From positions 34,401,379 through 34,465,378 of the forward strand of contig OX235263.1 of the NCBI GenBank assembly GCA_944472135.2: a stretch of 64,000 nt of DNA, given 5' to 3'. The position numbers and the translations under genes are program-made. The notes beneath the pieces were generated by a model. The model saw only the letters and a list, made by a program, of their open reading frames with translations, searched no databases and was not told the DNA's origin. Source of the DNA: Trichobilharzia regenti. Its lineage: Eukaryota > Platyhelminthes > Trematoda > Strigeidida > Schistosomatidae. Below are positions 10,325-21,482 of the stretch, piece after piece; position 1 is the stretch's first letter, and every line of letters starts with the position of its first letter.

Positions 10325-10490
10325 CAGGTTGTTCAGCCAACAGTCTTTTTTCGGCGATGAATTCATTTTCTTAGCTGTACAATCGCAAATATAAATGTTC
10401 TTTTGTATGTATCTGAGCACTAAGTTTATCAAACAAAATTACAATTGGTTGTGGTTATTTTAACTAAACAAGTGAAGATTGGTAATACAA
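10325..10490 (+). repeat. Inverted repeat flanking a PLE fragment, left arm
   Basis: This matches the reverse complement of 12105-12268. Shared blocks are GAATTCATTTTCTTAGCTG, TACAATC.CAAATATA, AAGTTT.TCAAACAAAA and TTGGTTGTGGTTATTTTAAC. The two arms flank the PLE coding fragment at 10772-11456, which fits terminal repeats of a PLE. Confidence 0.75.
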
Positions 10491-10771
10491 GTCAAGAAAA
10501 TTAGGTGTTAAGGAAATTAGAGTAGTAACAAAGGTGATGAGTTGTCACAAACAGTTGTTAAAAGAAGTTATGTAATAATAATATGAATAGTTTGATGAGT
10601 GAGTTTTACTCAGGATGCACATAGAAACAATGTAGAGAATACGAAATTATGTAAGAGTTCCAAATGAATACAAGAATTATAAGCAATTAAAGAAGAGGCA
10701 AACAAACAAAATTAAGTCATCAAAAATCAACAAAGTTGTTACCATGACAGTAGAAGTGGTTGAGTAATTCT
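10491..10771. other. No recognised feature
   Basis: AT-rich sequence between the left inverted-repeat arm and the PLE coding fragment. It may be the PLE 3' untranslated region, but nothing in it proves this. Confidence 0.4.
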
Positions 10772-11456
10772 CTATTGTATGCACAGCTCCGGTTCTTCTA
10801 TGTGAATGGCCAGAGCTTCAGCGATGTAAAGAAGACGAAACTGTATTGGCTTTGATAGGTTATTCTTGACTCTGTAGATTACTTTGAAGGAGGCGTTTGT
10901 TGAAATGGAATGATCAGTGTTAACCAGGTGTTCAATTATCGCACTCCTTATTGCACCAATATTGCCTTTTCTCAACCATGCTGGCTGGATAGTCTTCTTA
11001 AATCCTCTTGGACAGGTTGCGCGTCAAACGATCGATGTACCTGGCTCCACAGCAGCAGGTGAACTGATATATGCGCATAGAAGTGGTCAGATGCGGGATC
11101 TTGTCCTTGAGGCTTCTGCAGATCAGTGGGCGACTGGAGAACACTATTCTTAGCGTTGCTGCAAAGAATGTTCTTCTCAGAGATGATGTGATCCTTCTCT
11201 TGAGAATATCGCTTGTCAAGTCTCCGCTGAAATACGAGTTCATGTAGAGTTCCCTTTTAGATGGAAGTGAAGTTTCAGTTTTCCGAATTCTTGGTTTGAT
11301 ATTTTTGTCAATAAATCCTATTGGGTATCCATTTTGGATGTAGCATTCTCTCAGAATATCTAATTCGATTTCTAGAACATCGGAACTACAGAGGCGTCGG
11401 ATTCTGGTGGTATGTGATTTAATTGAATGTCGCTGTAAGATCAATTCAATTCCCAT
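10772..11456 (-). pseudogene. Penelope-like element, C-terminal and GIY-YIG region
   Basis: On the minus strand an open frame of 152 codons (11456-10998) contains RIRRLCSSDVLEIELDILRE..IQNGYPIGFID, the typical linker after a Penelope reverse transcriptase. It continues with YQFTCCCGARYIDRLTRNLSKRI, a GIY-YIG-type nuclease start in which YIG has become YID. After a frameshift near 10985 the frame runs on as WLRKGN..IRSAIIEHLVNTDHSIS..FKVIYRV..LLYIAEALAIH..PELCIQ to 10772. The reverse transcriptase core is missing. Confidence 0.82.
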
Positions 11457-12104
11457 CCTTGAATCAAGTCAACCTGTCCCGGATTAGCCTAGCGTTGTTG
11501 CAACCCAATTATCCATGCCTAACGTGTCTATCTCCCCTTGTTTAATGAACCGTGTGTATGTGTTTTTACCTCGATCCGTTCTCTCAGACAGTTGAACTCA
11601 TGACCCAATTAGAGTATTTTGTGAACTGTTATTTTTGCTGACCCATGTCTTACTTTGTACTATTCTGTCGAGTTTCTCTTATTCATTGATCTTCATCTGT
11701 ATCTTCCTACCTTGTTAGGTAGCCAATTAAATTCTATCTTTGTGCGTATGCTCTGTCTATCTCTCAACCTGCCTTACTTGGGTTCATTCTTCTACTGACT
11801 GCTTACCTGAACGGTCGTGTCTGATTCCGGCTAGTTCGCAATTTTGGCTTTAACGTTATTCCCCTCTGATAGCGGTACCTTGCTTTCTGTTAAGCGTTGT
11901 GCTTTGTACTCTTGAAACCGTTAAGTTTTGTTGTATATATAATTATTGATTTGTTCATTAATAGTACCATAGAAACAGTGACCTGCTTCTTGTTTGTTCT
12001 GGACCGGGGTAGCCTTTATCTACGCGTGACTTAATTTCAAGCGATGTTGCACTTACAGCCGCTTTTGTTGAATAGGCCCCCAGCTTTTTCACCAATCTTC
12101 ACCT
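11457..12104. other. No recognised feature
   Basis: The sequence lies inside the inverted-repeat pair but carries no recognised coding motif. It may be an unrelated insertion into the PLE. Confidence 0.4.
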
Positions 12105-12268
12105 GTTTAGTTAAAATAACCACAACCAATTTTATTTTTGTTTGACAAACTTAATGTACACATACATATAAAATAACACATGTATATTTGTGATTGTACA
12201 GCTAAGAAAATGAATTCGCGGCCGAAAAGAGACTCTTGGCTGATCTACGTGTTTTGTTTTTACAATCT
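12105..12268 (-). repeat. Inverted repeat flanking a PLE fragment, right arm
   Basis: This is the inverted partner of 10325-10490, with several substitutions and small indels. The arms are about 1.8 kb apart. Confidence 0.75.
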
Positions 12269-13559
12269 GAATACTTTTCACTTGCCACTAGTTTTCGCAA
12301 AGCGTAAAAGTATAGGGGACAAATGAGAAGAAATTTCATTGGATTCTTTATTCATAAAATCACTAGCTCACAGATAACACTAGAGTAAACAACCATTCAG
12401 TTGACAGCCAGATGAAGAATCGCCTGTTCACACAATAAATGTTAAATTTATCCGTGACATTTGAAATGCCTCCAGCTCACTTCTATCAGAAGTAAAGTAC
12501 TGCAGTCAGGACTCTGTGATACACAAATAATCAGTAGAATAAAAATCAACTAACCATAAACGAATGTTATAAAGCTTCATAGTCAGTTTTTCCCTCTGAT
12601 TGCTTTCATGCAGCAAGACGGTGGAAAATTTACGTTGCAAAATATAACTTTTCATTGCATCCCTCATTAATGAAATGCTCTAGCTGAAATATGTCACGTA
12701 ACCATATTTTGTATAGCAGACACAATGAAAGAAGACAGGTTGCTACGTGACCTGTTTATCTAACAGAGAATTACTTTACTCTTGTCTGCAAAATATTTGG
12801 TAAATCTTTACCTGATTCAAATATTCTCACAAGTTCCTCAGACAACTACACAAGTTTTAACTTGTCATGCGTGGCTTGGTGAAATTCTACATCTGTGGGG
12901 GAATAAGTTGTTAAGTTCGCGGCTAATTTATCATCCTCGAAACTGTGGACATTCTTGGATAGAGAAATTAAAGAAGAAGGATGCATGAAGACATACTCCT
13001 AAGCCGAGTAATTGTTAAGAATTAATCGAGAAGTAAAATAAATACAACCATCTATTGTTATGCTACTTAATTATTGTCAGTAGTTTATGTTGACGAAGAT
13101 AAATTCATTTACACGTTAAGCCATTACAGTTAGCCGCTGAAATTCTAAAACGCCATGTTACTAAAATTGGTTAATAATTACCCTTTATTCTTGAAAATAT
13201 CTTCTGAAATTTCAACCACTGTGATATGTGAGTTCCAATTTTTGTCTAAGTCTATTTATCGTTAACACACAATAAAAATAATGCTACCAAATAACAATTT
13301 ACGGGTCCTGTTTTCTCCGTATTATTGTTTGTTTTAGTTGTACTCAGTTACTTTAGATTATGAAAACAAATAATATTTAACGGAATAAATTATTTAAATC
13401 ATAGAAGAAAACAAAAGGATATTTGCAGAGGAAAAAGATTTTGATGAAGTCATAAACGCTGAGAACAGAAATTGTGCACTGTGGTAGAGTATATTTCAAT
13501 TTTGGGGAGAATTTATTTTGATAAAGTCTCACAGTGTTATACAGTAATATTAACTGATG
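12269..13559. other. No recognised feature
   Basis: AT-rich spacer with short open frames only. No gene or repeat could be supported. Confidence 0.4.
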
Positions 13560-14010
13560 ACGTTTAGAGCACAATTCATTGCTCATAATCATATCAAGGC
13601 ACTACTCACACAACTTTCATACTTCGCTTATATGGTTTCACTATTTCTTATCTCTTCATTGGATTGGTAGTAGTATTTTCCATATTTCTGGTATGAGTGA
13701 TGAGTCATTCCTGTTGTACGTGTTGGATGTAGATTATCCTATGAACATAGATTCACTAGTCAACCTGTCCCTGTCTCCACCTACCTATATTACCTTTTAG
13801 AAGTTTGACTCTGTCCCACCTACCCTATTGTGTGGTTGTTTGCTAATGCATGCAATGGGGTAGATGAGAGTTTTCTTCTGATATGATTCTAATTTGCCTC
13901 TACTGGCTATTGTATGCTTACATTAATGGATTTATAATTGTAGAGCCTGAAGAAGAATTTATTGAAAACAATTGTTCGCTCTAAATATTTCGTTCTAAAT
14001 TACTTATCTT
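13560..14010 (+). repeat. Dispersed repeat, probably PLE-associated
   Basis: Positions 13560-13750 match 16490-16700 in inverted orientation, with shared blocks ACAACTTTCATACTTC..TATATGGTT and TCATTGGATTGGTAGTAGTA. The right part (13925-13970) has the TTATAATTGTAGAGCCTGAAGAAG..TATTGAAAAC motif seen in the PLE terminal repeats and at 61880-61920. It lies next to PLE reverse transcriptase coding that begins at about 14080 on the minus strand. Confidence 0.6.
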
Positions 14011-14079
14011 CGTAAGGTCAATCATTCTAACTTTCGCTAATTTCTTATGCTTTGACAGTCAATCTTACTACCCTTGATC

Positions 14080-14905
14080 TACTGGTTTCACGTATGTGGT
14101 CGACCTCACTCACAGTCATTTCAAGGTATTTTGCAAACTATATTATTTTGTTTGATTGGGTCACCAGGGTCCTGTAAACTATAGAGCTTGTCGCTGGGTG
14201 AGTTTGTAGGTTTAAATGCCACCCTAATTTCTGCTTTATTAGGAATCCAACGTAGGGTTTCAGATGTCCCTTCCTCATATGGTAGAACTGTAGATGCCTT
14301 TTATTCTCTCTCATTAGTTTCATCATTATTAGTTTCTCCACTATTTTTTCTCTTTTCTCATCTTTCTAACGAATTTTATAGGATAGTTATTTAACACCAA
14401 CCGGCTATTCTTCTGTCTGTTTCATTTCATCATTTAGGTCATTTCTTATTCTACTTACTGCTACCGCTTGGTTTGTTAGACACTTAAATAAGCCTGCCTT
14501 AATAGTTAACGGATGAGATGAATTAAAGTCTAAATATCTATTAGAATGCGTCGGCTTTTAATAAACACTATTGTGGACTGCAGCCTACCTTCTTCCGTTC
14601 GTTTTATTTAGCAGTCTAACACAGCTAATTCTCCTTGTTTATCTGCCGATTCAAATGTGAATTTTATTCCCTTTACTGGTGAGTTTATATGTGTCAAGAA
14701 GCTAGAAATAGGTTCTGTTTTTAACACTGTGAAGGTGTCATCCATATATCTCTACCATATTTTTGGATTACGATAAAATCTACTAAGAGTAATATTTTCC
14801 CAGCTGTCCATAAAGATATCTGCCACGATAGGGAATGTTGGTGATCCAACTGCTACACCTTCTGTTTGTCTATGTATTTTACCCTGGAATTTAAAGAGAG
14901 TAAAT
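14080..14905 (-). pseudogene. Penelope-like reverse transcriptase, C-terminal half
   Basis: The minus strand encodes HRQTEGVAVGSP..PIVADIFM near 14800-14880. The catalytic block follows as RYMDDTF near 14737-14757, then FLTHINSPVKGIKFTFE near 14645-14700, and VLPYEEGTSETLRW..IRVAFKPTNS near 14190-14290. These are the C, D and later motifs of a Penelope-type reverse transcriptase. Stops and frame changes are frequent. The N-terminal half lies at 15597-16010, beyond an RTE-A insertion. Confidence 0.85.
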
Positions 14906-15596
14906 GAGAGGCAGATTATTGTTTCCCTAAATTCCTAGAGAAACATAGGGCTTCAACCGCACGTCTCCATTGCGTTCGGTTCTCTGCCAACGTTTTCACC
15001 CCGCTCCAAGTCTGTCCACATGATATCATCTCCTCTTCACACGACCTCCCTCAAGTCACCCTTGCACTGACAACCAACTCGTCACTTCCCTTTCGGGTTC
15101 CACTAGAGCGATGGCTTGTCTAGTGATGTCACTTGATGGTTTCCTCAGAGTATGTCCAGCCAATCCATCTCCATTTCTTCTTGTCTATTTGTTTCACAAT
15201 CGGTCCCTGGTTAGTTTGCTCCCAAAGATCCCTGTCGCTGATCTTTTCTGGCTGGCCATCTGATCTTGAGCGAAGTATTGAGCGAAGACAACTGTTAATG
15301 GTCTGTAGTTTGTTTGAGATGCTCTTTATGACGCGCTGGCCAAGTCTCTTATCCGTATAGTAGCACTGACTGGCTTCACATTGGAGTTGAAAATCCGGAT
15401 CTTATTTTTGACGCTGAATACTGTTGACCTCCACAAAGACTTGAGAGTAATGAAAGCTTGTCTGCTTTTCCCGATCCTCGCTTTGATATCCTCGTCAGTT
15501 CCGTCTGCCTGTAGCTGAAACGATGCTTTCCAGGTAGGTAGAGGAGGTTGTTTCTTTCAGGTTCCTCCATGGGAGGCATAACTGAATCTCTCAAAT
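14906..15596 (-). pseudogene. RTE-A fragment inserted in the PLE reverse transcriptase
   Basis: On the minus strand this is the 3' end of RTE-A: GRDLK..-like and KHRFSYR blocks near 15500-15560, WRWIG near 15165-15180, and WNPKG..-type and WRR..LCF blocks near 14945-15010. It is collinear with 322-1131 and 35500-36190. It splits a reading frame that resumes on both sides, so it inserted after the PLE. Confidence 0.85.
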
Positions 15597-16010
15597 AATT
15601 TCCTCAGTGTGTAGCTTCGTCCTATGAGTAAGTTCAAGATCTGTAGTTAGTTCTCTTTTAACTGCTTCTAAGGCCAAATTGTTTGGTATATTAGTATAAA
15701 GACTAGTTACATCAAAACTAACCATTGTTTCATTATTCTCTAATTGAATGTCATTTAGTTTATTTTTCATTTCATATGAATTAGTTAGCCTAGAGTGTGA
15801 ATGATTTCTAATGGGACATAATATTAGAGCTAAGTGTTTTGATAATTTATAAGTACGAGTATTTCTGAAATCTACTGTTGGTCATATGGGGTGATCTGGC
15901 TTATGTATTTTAACAGTGCCATATATTCTACCAGCATTAATAATTTTAGGCATTAAAATAAAAGAGTAAGATTCTAAAATATTATGCAGGTAGGTGGAAA
16001 GAGGCAGAGG
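15597..16010 (-). pseudogene. Penelope-like reverse transcriptase, N-terminal half
   Basis: The minus strand reads YGTVKIHKPDHPI near 15885-15925. It continues as VDFRNTRTYKLSKHLALIL and VSFDVTSLYTNIPNNLALEAV near 15660-15730, the last holding the motif A aspartate. These are hallmark Penelope reverse transcriptase motifs. The order is correct relative to 14080-14905. Confidence 0.85.
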
Positions 16011-16439
16011 TGTGGAGTCCTCAAAAATAAACTTATCCAATTTTTACTACTATGTAAGAAATGAACATATTGTACATTACTTTGTTTTAACCATAAACTC
16101 TGTACTTTGAACTTTACCTCGGGTTTTGAATAAAAATATAGTTCTGACTCCGACTCTCCGTCTTCTCCACCGTTTCAACTGCCATCGATCAATTTTAATC
16201 ACCTGCTTTCTATCTCAAATTTTCACAGGAACACTGTAGTTTCTTCCTACGTACTTTGGTCGACCTCCGGCAACGTCAGCATTAGAGAATTAGTACTGGA
16301 GCAGTCTTCCCGCAGCGCCTCTGGTGTCTATTACGTTTATTGTGGATTTTGGATCTTTGTTAACCCAAGTAACGAAACTTTAATATATTCTTCCCGTAAC
16401 TAAACTGATTTGGTATTTTATTTTCTATTTGAATTTGGG
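16011..16439. other. No recognised feature
   Basis: Possibly the upstream part of the PLE, but no motif could be read. Confidence 0.35.
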
Positions 16440-16740
16440 TAACTAAGATAACAGAGTAAAAGGTCCACCACAGAGGCCGATTACTGAGTCTTTGTTCATG
16501 GAATAATGTGCACCCAACATATACAACAGGAATGGCTCATCACTCATATCAGAAATATGGGAAATACTACTACTAATCCAATGAAGAGATGATAAATGAT
16601 GGAACCATATAAGAGAAGTATGAAAGTTGTGTGAGTAACCTGATATGATTATGATCAATGGATTGTGCTCGAAACGTGATCAGCAAATATTAATGTATGA
16701 CACTGTGAGACTTTGTCGAAACATATTTAATCCACAATAG
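16440..16740 (-). repeat. Dispersed repeat, inverted relative of 13560-13800
   Basis: Reverse complement similarity to 13560-13800 extends over about 200 bp, including TCATCACTCATA and CTACTACTAATCCAATGAAGAG. Together the two copies enclose the PLE reverse transcriptase, so they may be its terminal repeats in inverted order. Confidence 0.6.
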
Positions 16741-17087
16741 AAATCAGCAAATAGTTTGTATATGCGTGAATATATAACAGGTGAATGGGAAAGTTCCATA
16801 ACTATATCCGTTCAGATATAGAAATATAGCAGGAAGTTTGGGTATAGAACGTAGTCGGATAATAATGATTTTCTGGAGGAGAATGGACTGTTAATGATAG
16901 CCATAGGAAAGGCGAAGTGTGGTGATTGACAATTTCTATCACTCTATGGCTTAAAAACCGAATGTTGTTTGTTAATATTCATTATATGAATTAAAAATAA
17001 TTCCGCCAAATACAAATCCCTAAATTAATCTGTCTCTGTGTTGTTTCTTGATTTCCTTTAATTTGATCATTGCGAAATACTACTATT
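16741..17087. other. No recognised feature
   Basis: Spacer between the PLE-associated repeat and the solo LTR; nothing recognised. Confidence 0.4.
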
Positions 17088-17092
17088 ACAAA

Positions 17093-17451
17093 TGTCAATG
17101 TAGTTGAAGATTGAACGATCAATTCATGGTTGTTTGCTCAAAACCAACTTCCCCAATTTTCGCGGAGGCATCAATACGACAGTCATCGTCTCATCGGTCG
17201 CTGTTCAGAAAGGAGTCAGCAGAAAACCGTCAGAAGTAATATTGTGATTTATTATTGTAATATTTGTTCACAGACCTTAGTTGTAACAGTGTTTATATGT
17301 TGGTGTTACAATAAAGAATCCTCGAGTCGCCAATTGGTGTTTTGGTTTTTTCGTCCGTTATTACTAAGCGTTTCTGAGAAACTTCAAGGAACAGCGTGAG
17401 CCCGAGCGTAGCGGGAGCTGGGCATTAACGGTTTACGAGACGTGGCTGACA
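17093..17451 (+). repeat. Solo LTR of the gypsy-2 family
   Basis: The 359-bp segment begins TGTCAATGTAGTTGAAG and ends TGGCTGACA. It is flanked by perfect 5-bp repeats ACAAA (17088-17092 and 17452-17456). It matches the 5' LTR of gypsy-2 at 28585-28943 along its length. There is no internal region, so it is the product of LTR-LTR recombination. An AATAAA signal lies near 17310. Confidence 0.9.
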
Positions 17452-17601
17452 ACAAATAATTATAACAGTTTGAGCGTCGCTATGGAGTTAAATAATCTTG
17501 GAAAATTTCATATGAGTGGTTCACCATGGGAAATTGCCAATCACCTTGAATGCTTTGATGCATGTGATGCGTGCGTTATTTGACTTAATCAGCGTACACG
17601 T

Positions 17602-17901
17602 TTTAAAGGTTGACTGATATCTCGTTCAGCAACTTCTAATTAATTTATTCTCGCGTACCAAAGACAAAGCAAAAGCCAATATTTGATCGTCCAAACTTCG
17701 TGATATATTTAGGGACCAAAACAAGCCGTCAGACGAACGCTTAGCCGGCTAGTGATCGTGCACGTGACACGACGGGGTACCAAATGGCGGGGATACTTGA
17801 CCGGAAGCCTTCAGCTAAACAAGTCGACTTAAACAGTGGTGGGCGGCATCCAATGAGTGATTGCTGTGGTCAATAATTTTGGGGAATTATTTACCGCTAC
17901 A
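17602..17901 (-). repeat. Gypsy-1 3' LTR
   Basis: On the minus strand it starts TGTAGCGGTAAATAATTCCC and aligns over about 300 bp with 24819-25119. Divergence is moderate, mostly near the R/U5 end. The two LTRs differ at many sites, so the insertion is not recent. Confidence 0.85.
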
Positions 17902-17915
17902 GCTCACTCCCCCCC
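17902..17915 (-). other. Gypsy-1 polypurine tract
   Basis: On the minus strand AGGGGGGGAGTGAGC immediately precedes the 3' LTR. It would prime plus-strand DNA synthesis. Confidence 0.75.
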
Positions 17916-18400
17916 TAGTGGGGTCGTGAGGACCCTAAGACAGAACCAGCCGGAAGTAAAAAAAACTCGATGGTTCCCTTTCGGGTGAAAAAAATCTTCC
18001 GAGCGGCTTGGTCGTATGCCTACTGGTTTGTCTGCCTATGCTAATAGGGTGTTTGTACATAGCTTCCTTGTTGTTGTTCGTTGGATTCCGTGCTTCGTTT
18101 GTTTCCTGTCCAGTGCCCGTCGCACCTGGAAAAGAAAACAAGAACGCTAAGAACCATGTCGAGGAAAATGTACGAAATGAGCTTTTTGGTTAAAAAAATT
18201 GTGTGCATTTACTATACAGTAAAATAATGCTAAGTTCAGAACATCGATAAAAAAATACATCTAATTAATTTTTTTGTGTGTGTTACATGAACTGTTGAAA
18301 AAATATTTTGTGTTCAGTGGTACTGTATATAAAAAAAATGATACGTCAAAAAAATAGTCAGTACCACAAACGAATGAGTTGCGTGAGTCACACGACTTCG
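17916..18400 (-). other. Gypsy-1 3' untranslated region
   Basis: Non-coding stretch between the pol stop and the polypurine tract. It is AT-rich near 18190-18360, with several A runs. Nothing else was recognised. Confidence 0.5.
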
Positions 18401-19790
18401 TTAAGTCAAATAAGTGTGCAGATATTCTGGGAACCTTACGGTGCGTCCAGAACGGGTTTTCTTGGGAGGCTCGATAGAAGGTTCGGTAGCTGTCGCTGTG
18501 CTAGTGACTTCATCGATGTCTAAACGATCTTCTGTTACTTGTGGATTTTGGGGTACGTTGAGCTCTATGCTAATAGGATTACCCTCCAAGTAAGCCGGTT
18601 TCAGTATAGCCTCGACCTTAGTAGCCAGTGGGCGAATGCCCTTGCAGTCAATAGTGTGACCCAGAAAGTCGAGTGAGTCAACACCGATTTGACACTTTTG
18701 AATATTAATGGTAACACCATGTTGGCGTAACCTTTCAAATGCCAAGTCCAAGTGCCTAAGGTGAGTTTCCTTGTCTGGACTGGCAATGAGGCAGTCGTCT
18801 AAGTATGCGTATACAAAGTCGAGACCGCGAAATACTTCGTCAATGAAGCGTTGGAATGTTTGGGCTGCATTCCGGAGACCGAATGGCATACGTAGAAATT
18901 CAAAAAGTCCGAAAGGCGTAATGATAGCCGTTTTCGGGATATCTTCTGTTGCCATCGGGATTTGGTTATACGCTTTAACCAAGTCGATTTTGGAGAATAT
19001 AGTCGCGCCGGATAAGGTTGCCGTCAAGTCGTGTATATGAGGCAACGGGTAGCAATCAGGGGTTGTTTTGGCATTCACTCGCCGGTAATCACCGGTGGGT
19101 CGCCAATCATTGCTATCCTTTTTCGGAACCATATGAAGTGGGGATGCCCATGGGCTATTCGAAGGTCGAATGATGCCAAGGGTAAGCATATGGTCAAATT
19201 CATTCCTGGCGATTCTCAGTTTGTCAGGAGCTAATCGTCGTGCTTTAGATGTCACAGGTTGTCCTGTGGTAATGATGTGGTGCATAACATTGCTGGTTAT
19301 GCACGGTAGGTCGTTCGACGGGCAATTAAGTTCCGGATACTTGTCAACAATAGGTTGAAAAGTTGGATCAAGGATTGCCTTTATCTTAACGGGTGACAAA
19401 CTAGGGCCTATGTAGCTGATGCCTTTGATAGACAGACTAGTAGTATTGTCAATCAGTCGTTTTCGGCGGACGTCTACGAGTAAATCATGATGATTAAGTA
19501 GGTCCGTGCCAATGATGGGCATTGTAACGTCAGCGAGAAGGAAAATCCACCGAATAGGTTTGCGTAAACCTACGTTCAGATAGACGTATTTCCTACCAAA
19601 GGTTGCGATTGGTTTTCCATTTGCAGCCTGTAAGTTGAAGGTAGGTTCCTTCTGTCGATCTGCTGCTGTAGCAGGAAGGACGCTGACTTCGGCGCCTGTG
19701 TCGACTAAGTATCGAGTCTGGCTTATCACATCATGGATGTAAAGTAGGCGGCTAGTGCCACCGGCGACGGTTGCCGCTAACGCGTGCCGG
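18401..19790 (-). pseudogene. Gypsy-1 pol: protease and reverse transcriptase fused to the pol C-terminus
   Basis: One open frame on the minus strand. The protease has [12 protein letters not shown] near 19670-19705 and IIGTDLL near 19495-19515. The reverse transcriptase has [41 protein letters not shown] and the catalytic [11 protein letters not shown] (about 18785-18820), then [20 protein letters not shown]. At about 18600 the frame passes directly to [14 protein letters not shown], which belongs to the end of a gypsy pol. RNase H and integrase have been removed by an in-frame deletion. No ATG is needed at 19729 because the frame is open upstream to about 19790 and overlaps gag, as in frameshifted gag-pol. 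Confidence 0.9.
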
Positions 19791-19960
19791 CGGGATAGTT
19801 TCCCACAGACTTTGAGACATTTCCGAAGTTACAAGGCTTACGGCAACACTTCGCTTCTTGGCCATAGGTGTTGTGGTACCAGCACCAGTCAGGGTTTTTC
19901 AGTGAACGTGGTTTGGACTTAGATCGACCACGTGAGTTCCTGCGTTGAGGAGATTTAATA
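19777..19960 (-). pseudogene. Gypsy-1 gag, C-terminal zinc-knuckle part
   Basis: The minus strand reads SPQRRNSRGRSKSKPRSLKN, followed by CWYHNTYGQEAKCCRKPC. This is the variant Cys/His knuckle typical of this gypsy group; a homologous CCYHKKFGRHALKCVKPC lies in gypsy-2 near 29200. It is the continuation of the gag frame that ends at 24046, displaced by the CR1 insertion. Confidence 0.85.
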
Positions 19961-20225
19961 ATAATAATATTATATATTCTCATTTTTTACATGAGGGACG
20001 CCAGTTTACAGGCATCATCAATTCGATAAGTTACACATAATATCAATAAGCATATTTAGTAAAGATAATATAATAAGGTGCATTATTTTCCCTAGCTATG
20101 TAGGGTACACCAATTGTATAGGCATGCATAAATATTGTTTTAATAATAATATATTTCTCCCCGTTTATGCAGGAACATACCTATTGTACAGGCATGGATA
20201 AGTTGTTATATAAATTACACATGAT
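19961..20225 (-). repeat. CR1-1 3' untranslated region with three related motifs
   Basis: On the minus strand the tail contains CATGCCTGTACAATAGGT, CATGCCTATACAATTGGT and GATGCCTGTAAACTGGCG. Each is followed by a CCY..CAT segment, spaced roughly 85-120 bp apart. A related tail is at 49466-49620. The element ends in (ATT)n. The repeated motif may be a structured RNA recognised by the element's own reverse transcriptase, but that is inference. Confidence 0.65.
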
Positions 20226-21482
20226 TTGATGTATAATGGATTTACAGTTTGGTTGTTCTTTCTGTCATTAGAGTCAGTCGGAAAAGTCTGCTATAAAGTC
20301 TGTTTGTGTAGCACATAAAGAGATATAGAGATATTGTCTTCGCATTAACAAAAAACCCAGACATCAGATGAATGTAATACAGATATCTGGGAAAAATAAA
20401 GCTTGAAGTCAATTCTCCTATATAACTTTGTTGTGAACAACACCCTTGGCTTAAAGATTATTGATGTATTATGTTGAGATCAGTGATATATTTATTCCAT
20501 TTTTCAGCAGTCTTATCGTAGTTTCATAACAGGAAAGAAATTTGATCGTGGAGGCGAAAACTAGATAAGGTCATGTTGGGTTGTTTTACTGCATCAAATG
20601 GTGCCGAGGTCGATTCCAGAATTCTCCATTTGCTCCATTTGTGTCTGCATGGCGGACTGTACTCGTAAGTTGAGTAAAATGTTGAAAGACTATTTGAAAA
20701 CCAGTTGCTTCTTCATTTCAGATCATGAATACTCATTTACAGCATGTTCGCCAGCGTCTTCAAATGGTAGAATTGGATCGTTCCTGGAATTTGATTGATT
20801 ATGAGATAAAAGGTTTGGAATTAATCATAGCAGTTAGAATACAGTTAAACATGCAGAGAAGTACTTTTGATTCAGCAACCGGTGAATTTTTTATTCTTTT
20901 CGATCTGGTATCAGAATAACCGCGGACCATTCCATTCAATATGTCGAATAAGGCATGCAGGAGCAGATCATTACCATCGAATGAATCAACTTGATCTGAG
21001 ATGCAGCTTTCAGCATGTTTTCGTTATATCATAGATATCCAGGTTTATTGGCGCTGTATTGGTAGTGATTTGGATTATGACGTATTCTACAGAGTCTCCG
21101 TGCCCATTTGAAGTATACATATGCTTTGAAAGGATTACTTTGTTGGCTCCTACCCCCACTGAGTGTTTACAACAGCAGCTGTGGATTTATGTATTTCTTC
21201 GCCATTTTGGATAAAACATAGCCGCATTCTTTTTGGGTAGGAGACCAGTTGGTGGTTTATAAATGCTGTTCAAGTAACTTTTATCTCTTTATGTGGTGTT
21301 GCGGTGAGTTTCTACCTTGTTTTCTCATATTTCATTCGTATGTTGGTTATGGTTCGCCCTTTGTATCAGGTAGACATAGTTCGATCGACTCTTAATTGTA
21401 TGGGTGTTATTGTCACGACTTCTGCTTTTTTGTCTGAAATTGTAAATAGAGGCAAAACAAACAACAGGTGTAGTCTCTGAGT

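Noticed and set aside
18401..18600. A novel C-terminal domain fused to a reverse transcriptase
   Set aside because: The tail with [12 protein letters not shown] is an ordinary gypsy pol end, so the fusion is explained by an internal deletion.
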